The notes beneath the pieces were generated by a model. The model was given only the letters and a program-made list of their open reading frames with translations. It made no database searches and was not told where the DNA came from. This document shows, piece after piece, positions 45,168-57,040 of a DNA stretch of 64,000 bases. How positions within the stretch are numbered: position 1 is the first letter of the stretch; each line of letters starts with the position of its first letter. Where the stretch lies: contig OZ020519.1 of NCBI GenBank assembly GCA_963971425.1, forward strand, positions 450,028 through 514,027, written 5' to 3'. The position numbers were made by a program, and so were the translations under genes. Origin of the DNA: Bryoerythrophyllum caledonicum. Its lineage: Eukaryota; Streptophyta; Bryopsida; Pottiales; Pottiaceae.

Positions 45168-46595
45168 GAAGAGCGAAGACATTACTAAATCAGTAGATCA
45201 TTCTTGTCAGTACTCATGCGTCCCCTGGATGGTCCATGTTAAAGTGCGACACTCGTCAGAGCTAGAAGTTGCTCTCTTTGCTAAGGATATGATGATGATC
45301 AGCTCATAACTTACATACAGACTCATCGTAAAGAAATCGCAATCAGCAGGTGATACTGCAGACATAGTTGTTAACAGTTTGTAGGGATTGCTTGGTAATC
45401 TAGCTGATGATTTTGGTAACCTCCAGTTTGTTTGTATCTAGTGGAGGTTGGAGCCCAGGGCCAACCTTTCAGAAATTCTGGGGCGCCCTCGCGAGCGCCG
45501 CAGGGGGGTTGGAAATAGTTTTCAACCAGCAATTGACGCGTCTCGGTGTAACCTCACTAACTGCGTCATTGCCCCAAGCGCAAAGATGACACCTCTCTCC
45601 TCACCTCCACAATCTATAACTCAGGCTTGTACAATCTACCAACATTCGTTAAGGGGTTATTGTGTGGGTCATTTTTGACAGGACAGTTCTGCGTCCCCTG
45701 GACCCATGTATTATGTAGTACGTCACTCGTCAGAGCTAGAAATTGGTGTCTTTGCTAAGGATATGATGATCTCATAACTTCAATATAGAACCATTTCGAC
45801 ACGGCACAGGTTCATACTGTAGAGCTATTGCCTCTCAGGGTACTAGACGCTCTGATTCCACTGAGGCACAACACATGTGTTCAAATCCAAAAAAAAACAC
45901 TGATTTGCTTATGAACTAATGGGTAATGTGCACGCAACCCCAGGTGATGTGGAGTGGCAAGACAGGTTTCTTCTCATAAGTCGTGGCTCAGTGCACATCT
46001 CTGGACATAAGTTAGTCAATTCCTGGATCTTCTCAGAAAAGAGGGCATCGATCGTAGTTCAAAGACTTCTTACATTTGACCTCCTAACTAACCAGTGGTT
46101 GCCTGATGCGTTGAAAATATGACCACATTCACAAGTGGTCGAATTCTTGTCCGTGATTCCTCTCCTTGTCTTATAAATCAATCACTTTCTAACCGAATAG
46201 AATTTTATTAAAACATGCCACCACCACCTCCTCAGCTGGAGATGCAAGTGTCCATACCCATCTGAGCTCATCAACGAACTTGTATACACATCGACAAGCG
46301 CTGGAATACAACAAACTCTACACATCAGATCACTTACCCAGCCACCAACAATAGGCTAACATAGTGTCCATGATCATCAGAATCACGTTCAGATCGTTTC
46401 TGTCATTTCATCTTATGAACCTACCACTTTCTAGCAGAAGAAAATCATGCCACCAAAATGATCACAACCAACTTCTAACATTGACTAGACTCCGAAAACC
46501 CTCTCCCATCTCTTTCGAAGAGACAGAAACTTTCGATTGCACCTCCTCAACTGGAGATGGAAGTGCCAAAAGTCTTGTGAACTGAGGTGCAATCT
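45168..46595. other. Intergenic region with a 100-bp direct duplication
   Basis: 45221-45325 and 45696-45800 are imperfect copies sharing ACTCGTCAGAGCTAGAA, TCTTTGCTAAGGATATGATG and CTCATAACTT. Each is preceded by CCCCTGGA. At 45865-45895 a B-box-like GTGTTCAAATCC precedes an A-run, which may be a SINE trace. 46140-46595 should hold the 3' untranslated region of the bZIP gene. No credible gene was found. Confidence 0.4.
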
Positions 46596-48295
46596 TCAGA
46601 CGCCGTGCTCTTGGACCATGGCAGGCCGGTCCATGTGCTCCCACGCGCTCCAAGCAGGGGCATGGCAAGAGCCACCGCTCCGCATGCGCTTCTGCAGATG
46701 CTCGAGGCTGGCGCCGCGCACGCCGGGATGGGCGGCGACGTTGCCGACGTTATTCGGTTGGAGCTCCTGCCTGAGCATGGAGCTGTGCGGAAAAGCTCGG
46801 TCCTGGACGTCCATGTAGGGCGTCATGAAGCTAAAGCTCGAGTCCAGGTTGAAGTCTGTCACACCTTGCTGCGCCATCATGCCTTCCGCCATCTTCATCT
46901 GTAACAGGGGCAGAGAGAGAGAGAGAGAGACAGAGTAAGAGTAGGTTTCTCAGTGTAGGGGGATCGATCGTTGATTTGGGAGAGTTATTTAAGCCTACCT
47001 TGGCGCGGAGCGCCTCGACGTCTGCTTTCAGGATGCGGTTGTCGATCGCAGCTTCCTTGTGAAGGTGATTGACTTCTTGAAGTCGTTGCATGAGCGTGGT
47101 GTTCTCGTTTCTCAGATGCGCAACCTACACCAGGAAACAGTTGTAACGTTAGGAGGAGAAGGTTATGTCTCATAATAAAGGGTTGGTTTGAAGTTACGAC
47201 GCCCTTCTTTTGATCATCCAATTAAAGAGGTTCAACCGGTGACGTTACGTGCACGCAGTTGCAACCTTGGTTCTCAGTTCCGTTCACGACTGGAAAAGAT
47301 TACGTCTCGTAATCAGGGGCTGCTTGCAGATTAGCTAGTTCATAATCTCTCCCAGATGACAAAACTCTACCAGGCTCAAGGTGTGGCATCAGATGCTGAC
47401 CTGCTCTTCAAGTTCGCTCAGGTGGGCCTGCTTCCTCCGGCGCGAGCGTCTCGCCGACTCGCGATTCGAAAGCATCCTGCAGAGAATAACCCTCAAAATC
47501 AAACCACCGACGCACATGTCTAGAGATAAAGTTTCAATTGCTTGCAAGAAGAAGAAGAATTACCTCTTGACGCGCTTCAGCTCGCTGCGTGGTAGGTTCT
47601 GATTGAGCAAATCCTGCTCGTCGTCGTCTGAAACGTCGGAGCCGCTGGTGATCGGTCTGGATTTGCCTGACGCGTCCCCGTCGGATTTCTGAGCTCCAAC
47701 TGACAAATTTCCAGTGTTTCCTAAGCCATCGCCAATTTCCTGGTGCCATCATCCCCAAGCCCACTCAGTGAATACGTATCGCCGAACTTGTGAATCACGA
47801 CTCTCAAAAAAACGCGAATTTCCTCTCAAAACAACCTTGGAGCAGAAACTAGTCGTTCCAAAGCCTGGAAAACAAAGGTTAGAGCGCACGTACCCTCGAG
47901 AGAGACGCAAGTTCCTTCTGCTTGAGGAAGACGTCGCAATCCGGGGCAGCGCCGCCAGAGGCGAAACCCGCAAAACCTTCCGCTCCAGCCTCCACTTGCA
48001 CACCTGAAAACAGACTCGGACCAAACGAAGCGACCGCGTCCCCCGCAACAGGGTCCACGACGTTGTTCATGGCGCGAAGCTCCTCAGTGCTCGCAAACAT
48101 CGGCGTGACAGCCGCGAACGTCGGCTCCAAGTTCGTCCCCAGCCGGCTCTTGCAGGGGCGCGGCGCCGCGGCGCTCTCCTTGAGAAACTCCTGGAACGCA
48201 AACTCCGACGCACTCCGATTCATGCCGCCACCCGCAGAGCTCCCGCAGCTCCAGAACGTGCTCACGATGTCATCCACCGACGAGGCGCGATCCAT
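46596..48295 (-). CDS. Group C bZIP transcription factor (Opaque2/BZO2H/bZIP63-like)
   Basis: Five exons join in phase to 360 residues: 48295-47894, 47739-47564, 47476-47401, 47124-46999, 46898-46596. The N-terminus has [20 protein letters not shown], the group C signature before the activation region. The basic region and zipper lie across exons 2-5: [20 protein letters not shown], then Leu heptads from [19 protein letters not shown] to VEALRAKMKMAE. An intron falls inside the basic region (KR/ML), as in plant group C genes. These nuclear factors bind ACGT elements and heterodimerise with group S1 bZIPs in energy and amino-acid starvation signalling. The C-terminus after the zipper is not conserved to my eye. 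A TATA box and ACGT array lie upstream. Confidence 0.93.
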
Positions 48296-48351
48296 CTTCT
48301 AAAAACCACAACACACTTCCCCTCCCTTCCTTCCCTCCCTCCCTCCCTCCC

Positions 48352-48519
48352 TCACCCTCGCCCCGCGCCCACCTCCGAGCTCCCGGCTGCTCCCAAATCA
48401 ATATTATCCTCGTCGACTTGTCTGCGCTTGGCCCGCTTGTTGGCCTTGCCCGAGTGGAACACCAACCCCAGCCCGTGCTCGCTCCACTTCGCCGGCGCCC
48501 TCACAATTGAGCAACACAT
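48352..48519 (-). other. 55-codon ORF in the bZIP leader, or an alternative N-terminal exon
   Basis: ATG 48519 opens a 55-residue frame containing APAKWSEHGLGLVFHSG, KANKRAKRRQVDEDN and IDLGAAGSSE, ending at TGA 48352, 56 bases before the bZIP ATG. It lies downstream of the TATA box, so it is in the mRNA. Alternatively a donor GAG|GTGGGC at 48373/48372 and an acceptor TTTTTAG|AAG just before the bZIP ATG would join it in frame to the main protein. Composition looks protein-like. I recognise no known conserved peptide. Confidence 0.4.
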
Positions 48520-48755
48520 AGGGATCAACCGAAATCAACAACCACAACAACCAGTGTCACACGGCCTCTCCCACACCGCAGCCACCTCTATTCATTCACG
48601 CCGAATACTCTCCCAATCCTCTACAACTCTACAACCTCGTCTGCGAAACAGATGATCAGTCGTGTGAGTTCGGTGGAAGTGTGCGAGAGAGATGGGTGGA
48701 GGATTGCGAGTGAAGGAAGTGGAGCTGGACCTCTTCGGGGAGGGAAGTGACAGTG

Positions 48756-48761
48756 TTTATA
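48756..48761 (-). promoter_or_regulatory. TATA box of the bZIP gene
   Basis: The minus strand reads TGTATAAACAC here, about 460 bases upstream of the bZIP ATG, just downstream of the ACGT array. Transcription would start near 48725. Confidence 0.55.
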
Positions 48762-48772
48762 CAGCGCGCCTG

Positions 48773-48839
48773 CTGCATGGGCCCACGTCGTCAACTGCAT
48801 GGGCCCACGTCGTTAACTGCATGGGGCCCTCCACGTCGG
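48773..48839 (-). promoter_or_regulatory. Triple ACGT / GGGCCCA repeat in the bZIP promoter
   Basis: Two exact-length 22-bp units (CTGCATGGGCCCACGTCGTC and its T variant, each plus AA) and a third imperfect unit lie in tandem 12 to 80 bases upstream of the TATA box. Each holds an ACGT core in CCACGTCG context (GACGTGG on the other strand, a G/C-box hybrid); units 1 and 2 carry GGGCCCA, a TCP/site II-type element, and unit 3 has GGGGCCC. bZIP proteins of this class bind ACGT cores, so autoregulation is possible. Confidence 0.65.
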
Positions 48840-49378
48840 GAGATTGGGTGGATCGTGGCCGTTGATGGCGATCGGACGGCAGCGATGGCGTGTGGGGGTT
48901 TCATTCCAAGTGGATGATTCCGGGGCTTATCCCGTTCTCACTAAAGTGACGTGGCTTTCATCGCAAGTCAATTTCTCGTGGGCTAATTTTTTAAATCTCG
49001 TGTTCACTTGTGGCCATGCTTTTTTTTTCTTTGTTTTTTCTTTTTTTGTTTTGATAAGGAATGGGATGAATGGATAACTAGAAGAAATGGGGGGAAAGAA
49101 ATTAATTAGTTTTAATAAATTGTGGTGGTGTTTAAAGACATTATTATCCTTTTTGTGGGATTAAACTATGGAAGTTGATAAATGTGCTTATTGAGAAGTG
49201 AACCATATTTTTTCACCCGAAGTTTACTTTTGTGCTGGATATCAAACTAAAGCTATTATGGTAAATACTAGTGTGTCTTCACTTTCGCATGTGAGATTTG
49301 TTGCATTATTTGGATGGAAATGCGTTGTAGTTGCACTTGTTTCAAGGAATTGGCGGGTTAATTCTGCTTGTTGAAAGA
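48840..49378. other. Intergenic, AT-rich
   Basis: Upstream flank of the bZIP gene. T-rich stretch at 49018-49055. No gene or repeat edge recognised. Confidence 0.5.
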
Positions 49379-50093
49379 GTTAACCCTTTAACGCCTATGA
49401 GGTCATGGCAGGGTCGATTTTGGTGTTTTTGCTCTTGTAACTCTTTTCACAATTGGGCATCGTCTCATGTGTACTCTGAATTGATTTGGAGCTTCTCGTT
49501 AGCTTTCTAGTTGTTCTCTCTAATCTTCAATCCATGCAAGCATTAGCAAATTACTATGATTTCCGTGAAGTGGGATAATGCTGTAATGTACCCATTGTAT
49601 AGATGATGTTCTGTCTAACCTACTGTACCCTAGGGTTGGATTTGGCTAATAACATTTCTAAAAACAACTTCCATTTTTTTGGAAAATCTTCTTCGAAAAC
49701 TTCAATTTTATAACATGGCAAAAAACCGATTTTGAAAAAACTCTACATTGGATCTTTGCCAAACTTCTATTTTTAGTTATAAACTAGCAATTGGCGCTTG
49801 CTTTGCATCGCATTAGTCAAACCATTTAATGTAGTTTTTATTTTACAAACTATTAAAAAAAAAAGGTAACATGATATACTACACAATTGACTGCGCAATT
49901 AACTGCGTGGTTAACTACAATGTTTCTGCAGTTCACTGCACGGTTGACTGCGTGGTTCACTACGTAGATCATGATTTTAGTAGTATGATAATTATTTGGC
50001 ACAAGAGTGCCGAATCCGATCCTAGGGTACAATATTACACTCATATATCCTGCCAAGCTCTTACAGTCCACTTAGGCCGTTAAAGGATTAAGG
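49379..50093 (+). mobile_element. Non-autonomous TIR element, about 715 bp
   Basis: The left end GTTAACCCTTTAACGCCTAT and the complement of the right end CTTAATCCTTTAACGGCCTA match in most positions. A related, shorter copy is at 61149-61447; both share GCAAGCATT.GCAAATTAC and a GTGAAGTGG block. No coding. Superfamily not determined because the target duplication is unclear. Confidence 0.5.
49886..49966 (+). repeat. 12-bp minisatellite
   Basis: About seven degenerate copies of a 12-bp unit of the form GTTGACTGCGTG / GTTAACTACAAT / GTTCACTGCACG lie in tandem. Confidence 0.7.
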
Positions 50094-50723
50094 AATTGCT
50101 TATTCCCGAGGTGAGCTCCATTTGTAGCTTTCAGCAACAACTCAAATGTTTGGTGATCCTAGATTTGACCAATTTCCGGCGCGGGTTGGCATGACCTGAA
50201 TGTGAGAGTTGAGTTGATTTGGAGTGTGAGGAGTCTTTACGATTTGATAAGTGATCCGATTTTGGAAGTAGAAACCCTGGATTATTGCTCAAGAATGTCC
50301 ACATGCCTCGTGGTCAGTGATTGAAACCCTTGCGGTGAACTGTATCATGCATCTTTCATGTTCTCCCAATGATGTGGCTTCCCGTGACTTTTGTGTGTCT
50401 GGATGTGAAGGAGAGATATGTATATTACAAATTTTTGAGGCCGATAGTAGTGACGGAAAGTTCTTGGCAGCTTTCATTATTTTTACATGAAAATGCATTG
50501 AAATTATGAGTTTTCTTTTTCCTTTCAAAATACATTTTTTCCCTAATGAAAGAGGTCATGATAATGTCATCTCCCATTTAGATTGTAGGTCCAACAACTA
50601 TATATTTAAATAAATAAATAAATTGCTTGGAACTTTCTCATTAGTATCATCACTACAAATGACCAAGGATTAAATATAACGCTAATGAGATTGTGCTAGA
50701 ATACCTATGCTTAGGAATTTGTT

Positions 50724-50781
<58 letters not shown>

Positions 50782-51823
50782 GAATCTTGAACATAGTTTC
50801 ATTTATTTATATAGAAAGCTCAACGCAAACATAAGATGGCCACAAAAAATTTACAAAGGTCATACATCAAATTAATCTAAGAAACTAAGGACTCTTCTTC
50901 AACCATAAATCACAAAGTGGAATCTATAAATTATCCATGACATCCACAAACAAATCCAACTAAGCCTCCAATCTAATTCCAAAAGGAGTCCAAATTTCCA
51001 ATACTACTCCAATGCTAACCAAACAAGATAATCCACGAAGCGGGCAAATTACATAATGAAAACGTACGCCAACAACACAAAGTGTGAGGTTATCTTCCAA
51101 TCGCTTCACAAACAAGAAAATAACTCATGCCATCGTCACAACGGTAATATCTTGCACACTTCCACCACAATCCACTCACATACAGTTATCCGTCCATCTC
51201 ACATGCTCCAATATTCCGCTCAAAGCATTTTGACCGCAACCACGTACAAATAAAGATCCTCGTGCTCAACATGCATGATGTGCTACTGTAGTGCAAACAA
51301 AGCATGTCAAATGATTTGCAATTTGAAAAAAGGAATAAAGGAAAAAGCATGTGATCATAAGACGAATACAGTTGTGCAGCTATGTGAGCATGATTCCCGA
51401 ATGTCATGTGTGGAATTTGCGGCTGCTACTCTTTTGGGATCTCGGAATAAAAGATCTCGTTCCTTGAATTGCGGTGACTGCTATCCAATGGAATCGCGGC
51501 TATCTTCTCAAGAATCCCACTGTTCACCAGCTCATTCCGTCGCCCGAGACCTCTCTTTTGGGTAGTATCCGCGTAACCGTCCTTTTGGGTTATTTTTGTC
51601 ACTCTCATTGTATGATCATGATTAATACCTTGTCAGCATTTAGTTTCCAACAGTTTTTCATAATGCCTTTGTTTTTACACTTAGTCAAAGACGACCGTGT
51701 AATTATATGTGGTGTGTACATTCTCTATGGTGCGATGCAGGATTCCTTCAATAGGTTGGAAAAACTCGTCTACACATACCACATGTGGATGGTCCACCTA
51801 TAAAATTTGACAACCACAAATTG
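50094..51823. other. AT-rich intergenic with a long AT microsatellite
   Basis: An (AT)n run spans about 50727-50777. Positions 51400-51610 hold a short GC-richer block that is open on the minus strand for 60 codons (RRNELVNSGILEKIAAIPLD), possibly an organellar or gene fragment, but I cannot place it. No gene is supported. Confidence 0.4.
50727..50777. repeat. (AT)n microsatellite
   Basis: Roughly 25 uninterrupted AT dinucleotides. Confidence 0.95.
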
Positions 51824-52012
51824 GTCCAGGGCAAATTGACCCCCTCGTTCGTACCTACCCGAGGGGGCCACAAGGTGGTGGAGCCAAACTTGGCCCCTAT
51901 TTTGTTTATGGATAGGGCTCTATTTATATGAGGGCTAGAAAAACAACTCCGTTCAATTAAGACGGGGCCTACCTCGGATAAGTACAAATGAGGGGGTCAA
52001 TTCGCCCTGGGC
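51824..52012. mobile_element. Mutator-like MITE, 189 bp, 9-bp target duplication
   Basis: The terminal inverted repeats are about 42 bp (starting GTCCAGGGCAAATTGACC on the left and GCCCAGGGCGAATTGACC on the right, both continuing CCCTC). They are flanked by the exact 9-bp direct repeat CACAAATTG (51815-51823 and 52013-52021). Long TIRs starting with G and 9-bp duplications define Mutator-like elements. There is no transposase inside. Confidence 0.85.
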
Positions 52013-52245
52013 CACAAATTGGGAGAGCACTTTCTTCGCAGAAATACGGTGGAAATACCCCTCAGTCCACACAAAAATCTCCTTTCTTGTGAATCCGTAA
52101 GACTCTGGCTCAAAGTCTCACTGCATTCCCCGAAAGGGCATAGATCCACGCAAGTTTCAAGAGTTTGCTGATCAAGCAATGAAGAACTATCTAGAAAGCT
52201 ATTTGCATATTACTTTAAAAGTGACCACCTATGGGCATGTTGTCC

Positions 52246-53206
52246 TTAACCCCTAAAGGCCAAAGAGTCCCCTCAAGGGGCTCTAAGAATTTGGGCAAGT
52301 TCCTATAGTGTCAATTTATTTTATTTTTCTTTTTGAAATTTTTACTGTGAATGGACATTACTAAAATCTGTGTGCACATCCAATTTTTTCTTGAATTTGT
52401 CATTCATTGCAAAAGTTATAGGGTTTTGAAGTTTTGATGGGGAGAGCGGGCACGTCGGGCAACTCCAAAATACTTTTACTAGAGTACCTAATCAAATGTG
52501 AGATTTTCAATAATTGCAAGTAACAGTGTTTTTTTATTTTGTCAAAATAAATTATTGTCTTTAGTGAAAATAGCACATCAACCCAAGTCAAACATTTTCA
52601 TACATAGTCACACATTGTTGGGCAGGGTACAAAAAAAGCTTCTTCTCCTCTACATAAAATTTAGAGATCTTCATACTAAATAAATATTATTTTTTCTACT
52701 ACAAGATGTGTTGTAAACCTACACATTGACCGTTTGAATTTCCATTCCACATCATATTTAGTTCACAATAATTTAAAACGCAAATTGGTAAGTTTTAAAC
52801 CTCCACTCCTCGCACAATTGTTTTGAATAGGTTACACCCCTCTTCTACCTCTAAAAATTGGTGAACACGGAAACAATTTCATGCTAAACAAGATGGTAAA
52901 GAATCTAGACCTTATGTAGTGCAAAAATTTCAAACCTGGTGAAGTCAAAGTTTGTTGATCCACTCAACGAATGGAAGAAAATAAACCATTTTCTATACTT
53001 CACACACTATAATCTTTTTATCTGTGCCATCAAAGTTTATAAATTTTTTTGAAGACCTTGCTTCGCAAACTTAAATTTAGATCCTACGGTTAGATGTAGA
53101 AATAAAATCCTTTGCTTCCCTTTGAACTCATTGCACTACAACGAGCAATTTTGAAGTGTTTTTGGTGTGAAAATGCCTTGGGCCTTTAGTAGATAAAGTA
53201 TTAAGG
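52246..53206 (-). repeat. AT-rich TIR-type repeat family, copy B
   Basis: In reverse complement it matches copy C (58990-59950) over nearly its full length: CACCAAAAACACTTCAAAA, GCACTACA, ACTTTGACTTCACCAGGT, and CACTATAGGAACTTGC before the GAGCCCC...GGGGACTC hairpin. The ends CCTTAACCCCTAAAGGCC and CCTTAATACTTTATCTACTA are similar inverted sequences. No coding. Confidence 0.6.
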
Positions 53207-53208
53207 TA

Positions 53209-53405
53209 GGATGATCCAAAACCGACCAAGGACTCAATTCTACTCCTTTTTATATGAGGGAGGAAATGTAGCCTATGTTTACATGACTTATGCATTGACC
53301 AATGAGTTTATTACTAATAAAATAATATGCTACATTTCCTCTTTAAAATCTAGGAAGGATGTAGATGGGAACAATATTGGATTCATGGTCAATTTTTGGT
53401 CATCC
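53209..53405. mobile_element. Stowaway-like MITE, 197 bp
   Basis: The left end GGATGATCCAAAACCGACCA and the complement of the right end GGATGACCAAAAATTGACCA form imperfect inverted repeats that continue for about 10 more bases. TA dinucleotides flank both ends (53207-53208 and 53406-53407). It abuts copy B of the AT-rich family. Confidence 0.65.
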
Positions 53406-53407
53406 TA

Positions 53408-54214
53408 CTAAATTCCTAAATTAGCTAAAAGTAGTTGAAAAGCTACAAGAAAAACATGGTTGCTATCGGTACACTATGACAATTTGATATAAGAAATGAA
53501 ATTTCCGGAGAATGCTAACAAGCATTATGAATATTTAGACCCCTTCATAAAAGATATCCACAGGTATCACATAGGTATATCATGGATATTATGGGATAAT
53601 ATCTAAGTATCTCCACATATCATATGTTTGAAATGCTCACCGAATTCCTTCCAAGTGCAAATTTAACACAATTTCTGTTGATTTTTTTAAATTGATTATG
53701 AGAGACTTTATATCTATGTGTGTGTAAATATGATGTAAATGTTTTTATCCTGGTTGAGTATGTTAGTATTACAGTATTTTAAACATTATTTATAAAGATA
53801 TTCACCTTGTGTAAAATAAATGCTCTCTTGGTCTTAAAATTAAGTACGCATTCGACTCTAAAACCTACATAAAGATCTAAATCTAAACACCTGAATGGAT
53901 GCCAAATTCCAAGATCATAGGGGGAGTATAATTGACTTCATTGATTATTATGTTTCATGTATTTACACTAAATGAATTGAAAGTGCTATAATTCTTTGAA
54001 GATTTTTATTGAGAGCACAACTATCTATTATACTCAAAGAGAGTGATCATTGTCGACCAATAGTTGGTAAAATTCAATTCATCAAATGTAAAAACTTATA
54101 GAAAATATAAATCATATAGTGTGGTTACCTAAAAGAATCATATTCAGTGTAGTGCATCATGTAATAAATATAATGGATTTAGTGCAAAAGTCAATACTTA
54201 CCCATATACTCAAT
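53408..54214. other. AT-rich intergenic
   Basis: No coding potential and no defined element found. Confidence 0.5.
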
Positions 54215-55319
54215 CACTATTAGAAATCCAGGGATAAATAACTAGGGGTTTGCCTCTTTGTTCAGTTTTAGATTGGCAATCAATAACAAAACAAAGAGGC
54301 AAAACCAAAGAATAACTGCAGAAATTTTTGAAACAAGCACAATTATTGTTGTGAATTATTGATTTTTGTAGTGATTTTTTTTTGCTACATGGATTTCTCA
54401 TCCATCTGTGAGCATGGAACGCTATCAAGGGGGAATGATGAGGTGGCTGATGACGTGGATTAGAGTGTTATGTGGAATTTGAGGTGGATATTGACATGGA
54501 TTTGACGATGATGTGGAGATTGAGGTGGCAGTTGACGTGGATGGTGACATGTTTTCCTTGATGACGTGTAATCATATGTGGCAGCTTACGTGTCACTTCT
54601 TTTGGGACCCACTTGCTCTAACGTGGAGGCGTTTGATTAGATGAAATCTATGTGCGCACTACATAGTTATTTATTAGTTATTTTGTAGTTTTTTTCTAGT
54701 TATTTTCACTTATTTTTTAGTTATGTTACAATTATTCATTAGTTATTGTATAGTTGTTCTAGAGTTGTTTTATATTCATTTCAGTCATTTTCTAATGATT
54801 GTTCAGGTATTTTCAAAGTTATTGAAGAGTTATTGAGAACAACTTTTTACAGTTATTACCACAATTGATTAGAGAGTTATTCTGAAGTGACTTGATTAGT
54901 TATTAGATATGTATTACTATGGATTGCGTAGACAATATGTGCTCAAAAACCCATATAAACTTAGTGATTTGTTTACAAGCACTAGAGTAAACAAACAGTG
55001 AAGTATAGTCCCATTCAACAAAATGCTCCAAAGTTTGAGCCAAAACGTAGTACCATAATCTCTACAAATGCCAAAAAATACGTGTCTAATAAAAAAACCA
55101 ACCCTCAATCATGGCTGAGCTTCAAGAGTTGGATATTCTAAAATATTACTAAGTCTCTAAATCTTCTACATGGTACTAAATCTTCCACATGGTATTACTA
55201 AACCTTCCACATGGTATTACTAAACCTTCCACAGGGTACTGCCAGGCCACCAAACACAATTGTAATTAAATAAACCATTCAGATGCATTACTACACAATA
55301 ACTATATACTTACTCAAAA

Positions 55320-55575
55320 TAACTGCAGAATGACTGTGATATAACTATAGAATGACTTTGATATAACTACAAAATAACTTTGGTATAACTACAGAATGAC
55401 TGTCATATAACTATAGAATGACTATGATATAATTACAAAATAACTTTGATATAACTACAAAATGACTTTGATATAACTACATAATGACTGTGATATAACT
55501 ATAGAATGACTCTAATATAACTACAGAATAACTCTGATATAAATACAAAATGACTCTAACAAAACTACATATTTA
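55320..55575 (+). repeat. 22-bp minisatellite inside the second CACTA element
   Basis: About eleven tandem copies of a 22-bp unit of the form ACTACAAAATGACTTTGATA plus TA, alternating with ACTATAGAATGACTGTGATA forms. Confidence 0.85.
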
Positions 55576-56989
55576 CTGAACAAAGTAGAAGTGTATTACT
55601 TTGAAAATTAATGACAAATAATCAATACACAATAATCATATACTTACTCAAACACAACTAGAAAATGACAATTGATATAACATATAGAATTTTATGGAAG
55701 TAGCGCTCAGCGGACCAAAATTTGGGTTGTCCCTTGTGATCTTCTTCTTCAAAATGGGGGCGTCAAAAATGCTCAAAAAATGATCGGAGGTGGATTGATT
55801 GACAAGATCTAGATTGGATCTTGTGAAATGAGACCCGATCTACTCAATCCGAAAGGTCTCTTACACAAAACTACTCTCTAAGAACAAGATCTCATGTCCA
55901 CACACTCCGCCTTGCCTCCAAACACACATTAGGGTTAGAAAAGAGTGTCATTACTTCACAAAACCTTCACAAAGTACTTGGTGTGCACTTTTCTAACTGT
56001 TAAAGAGAGATTTCACCTCAAGTTCGAGTGAAAGACAATCGACTCTATGCTCAAGCAGACTGATGTTTCAGGACAGTAGACAAAAGTCCGGAATAGGACT
56101 TTTATTGGGTCTAAAACTCCAGATTCAACGTAGATCTGAATCTAGATATGAATTTGGAGTTAGTTGGGCTTTGATTCCGTTGTTTTTCTTAGGTTTAACT
56201 CACAGATCGGGAGTTTTCACACTAGATTACAACAATTCATACTACACCCACAACAACCCGGACTTGTTTCTAACTCTAACACACTAGATTCGGTTAGGGA
56301 TTAGTAAATCAAGCTAGATCTATACCAGATCTAGTGCATTTAGGCCAGATCTACAACGACCACAGCCAAGTTCCACCACAAATGCTCCTAGAACAACCAA
56401 ATCTACTCACATTCACAACACTAACACAAACGTACAATAGATAGTATCCAAGTCTTGCTTTACTTCCTCAAACTTCCATAAACCTCTTCCATACTCACTA
56501 CAACTCCAAATTCACACGATACCTCTACTTCCTAGCTCTCTAACCACACTTCTACACTCTAGTTGCAACACATATCAAGAGACTAGCACAAAAAAGAGGA
56601 GCGTCCCCAAGTCCAAGAGGGCGGCTCTCTACCCCCTCCAAACCCTAATCCTCCCTAATGGATGAAAGGTGTCCGGACGGATGACATCCATATCTGGACA
56701 GTTTCATCCAAAGTCCAGACAGTTTCATCCACTATCATTCTGGACAATTTCATCCACACTCCGGATTCATCCATTGTTTTACTTTTTATCTATAACTACT
56801 ATAGTAACGTTGAAAAATTACTACCTGGACCTTACAATAAGCCCAAATCTCCGGTTAACACTAACTCTAACAACCAGTTTGACTACTCTAACAACTCTAC
56901 ACTACGACCTTCTAGCTCTCTCTCTTTCTACACACACACCCCACAACAAGAGAGAGTGAGAGAATGAGGGCGTTTGCCTTCATCCCCTC

Positions 56990-57040
56990 CAAACCCTAGC
57001 CGCCATAAACCCTAGCTGCCATAAACCCTAGCTGCCATTA
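56990..57040 (+). repeat. Short tandem repeat with AAACCCTA units
   Basis: Three copies of CATAAACCCTAGCTGC-type 16-bp units. The AAACCCTA telo-box is common in plant promoters and telomere-like repeats. Here it is within the CACTA element. Confidence 0.7.

Noticed and set aside
45840-45900. tRNA-like gene near the A-run
   Set aside because: Only a B-box-like GTTCAAATCC is present; the A box and stems are missing.
49886-49966. CRISPR array
   Set aside because: Units are contiguous 12-bp copies without spacers in a plant nuclear context; it is a minisatellite.
51400-51610. Organellar DNA insertion
   Set aside because: Composition and a 60-codon frame suggested a plastid or mitochondrial fragment, but I could not match it to any organellar gene from memory.
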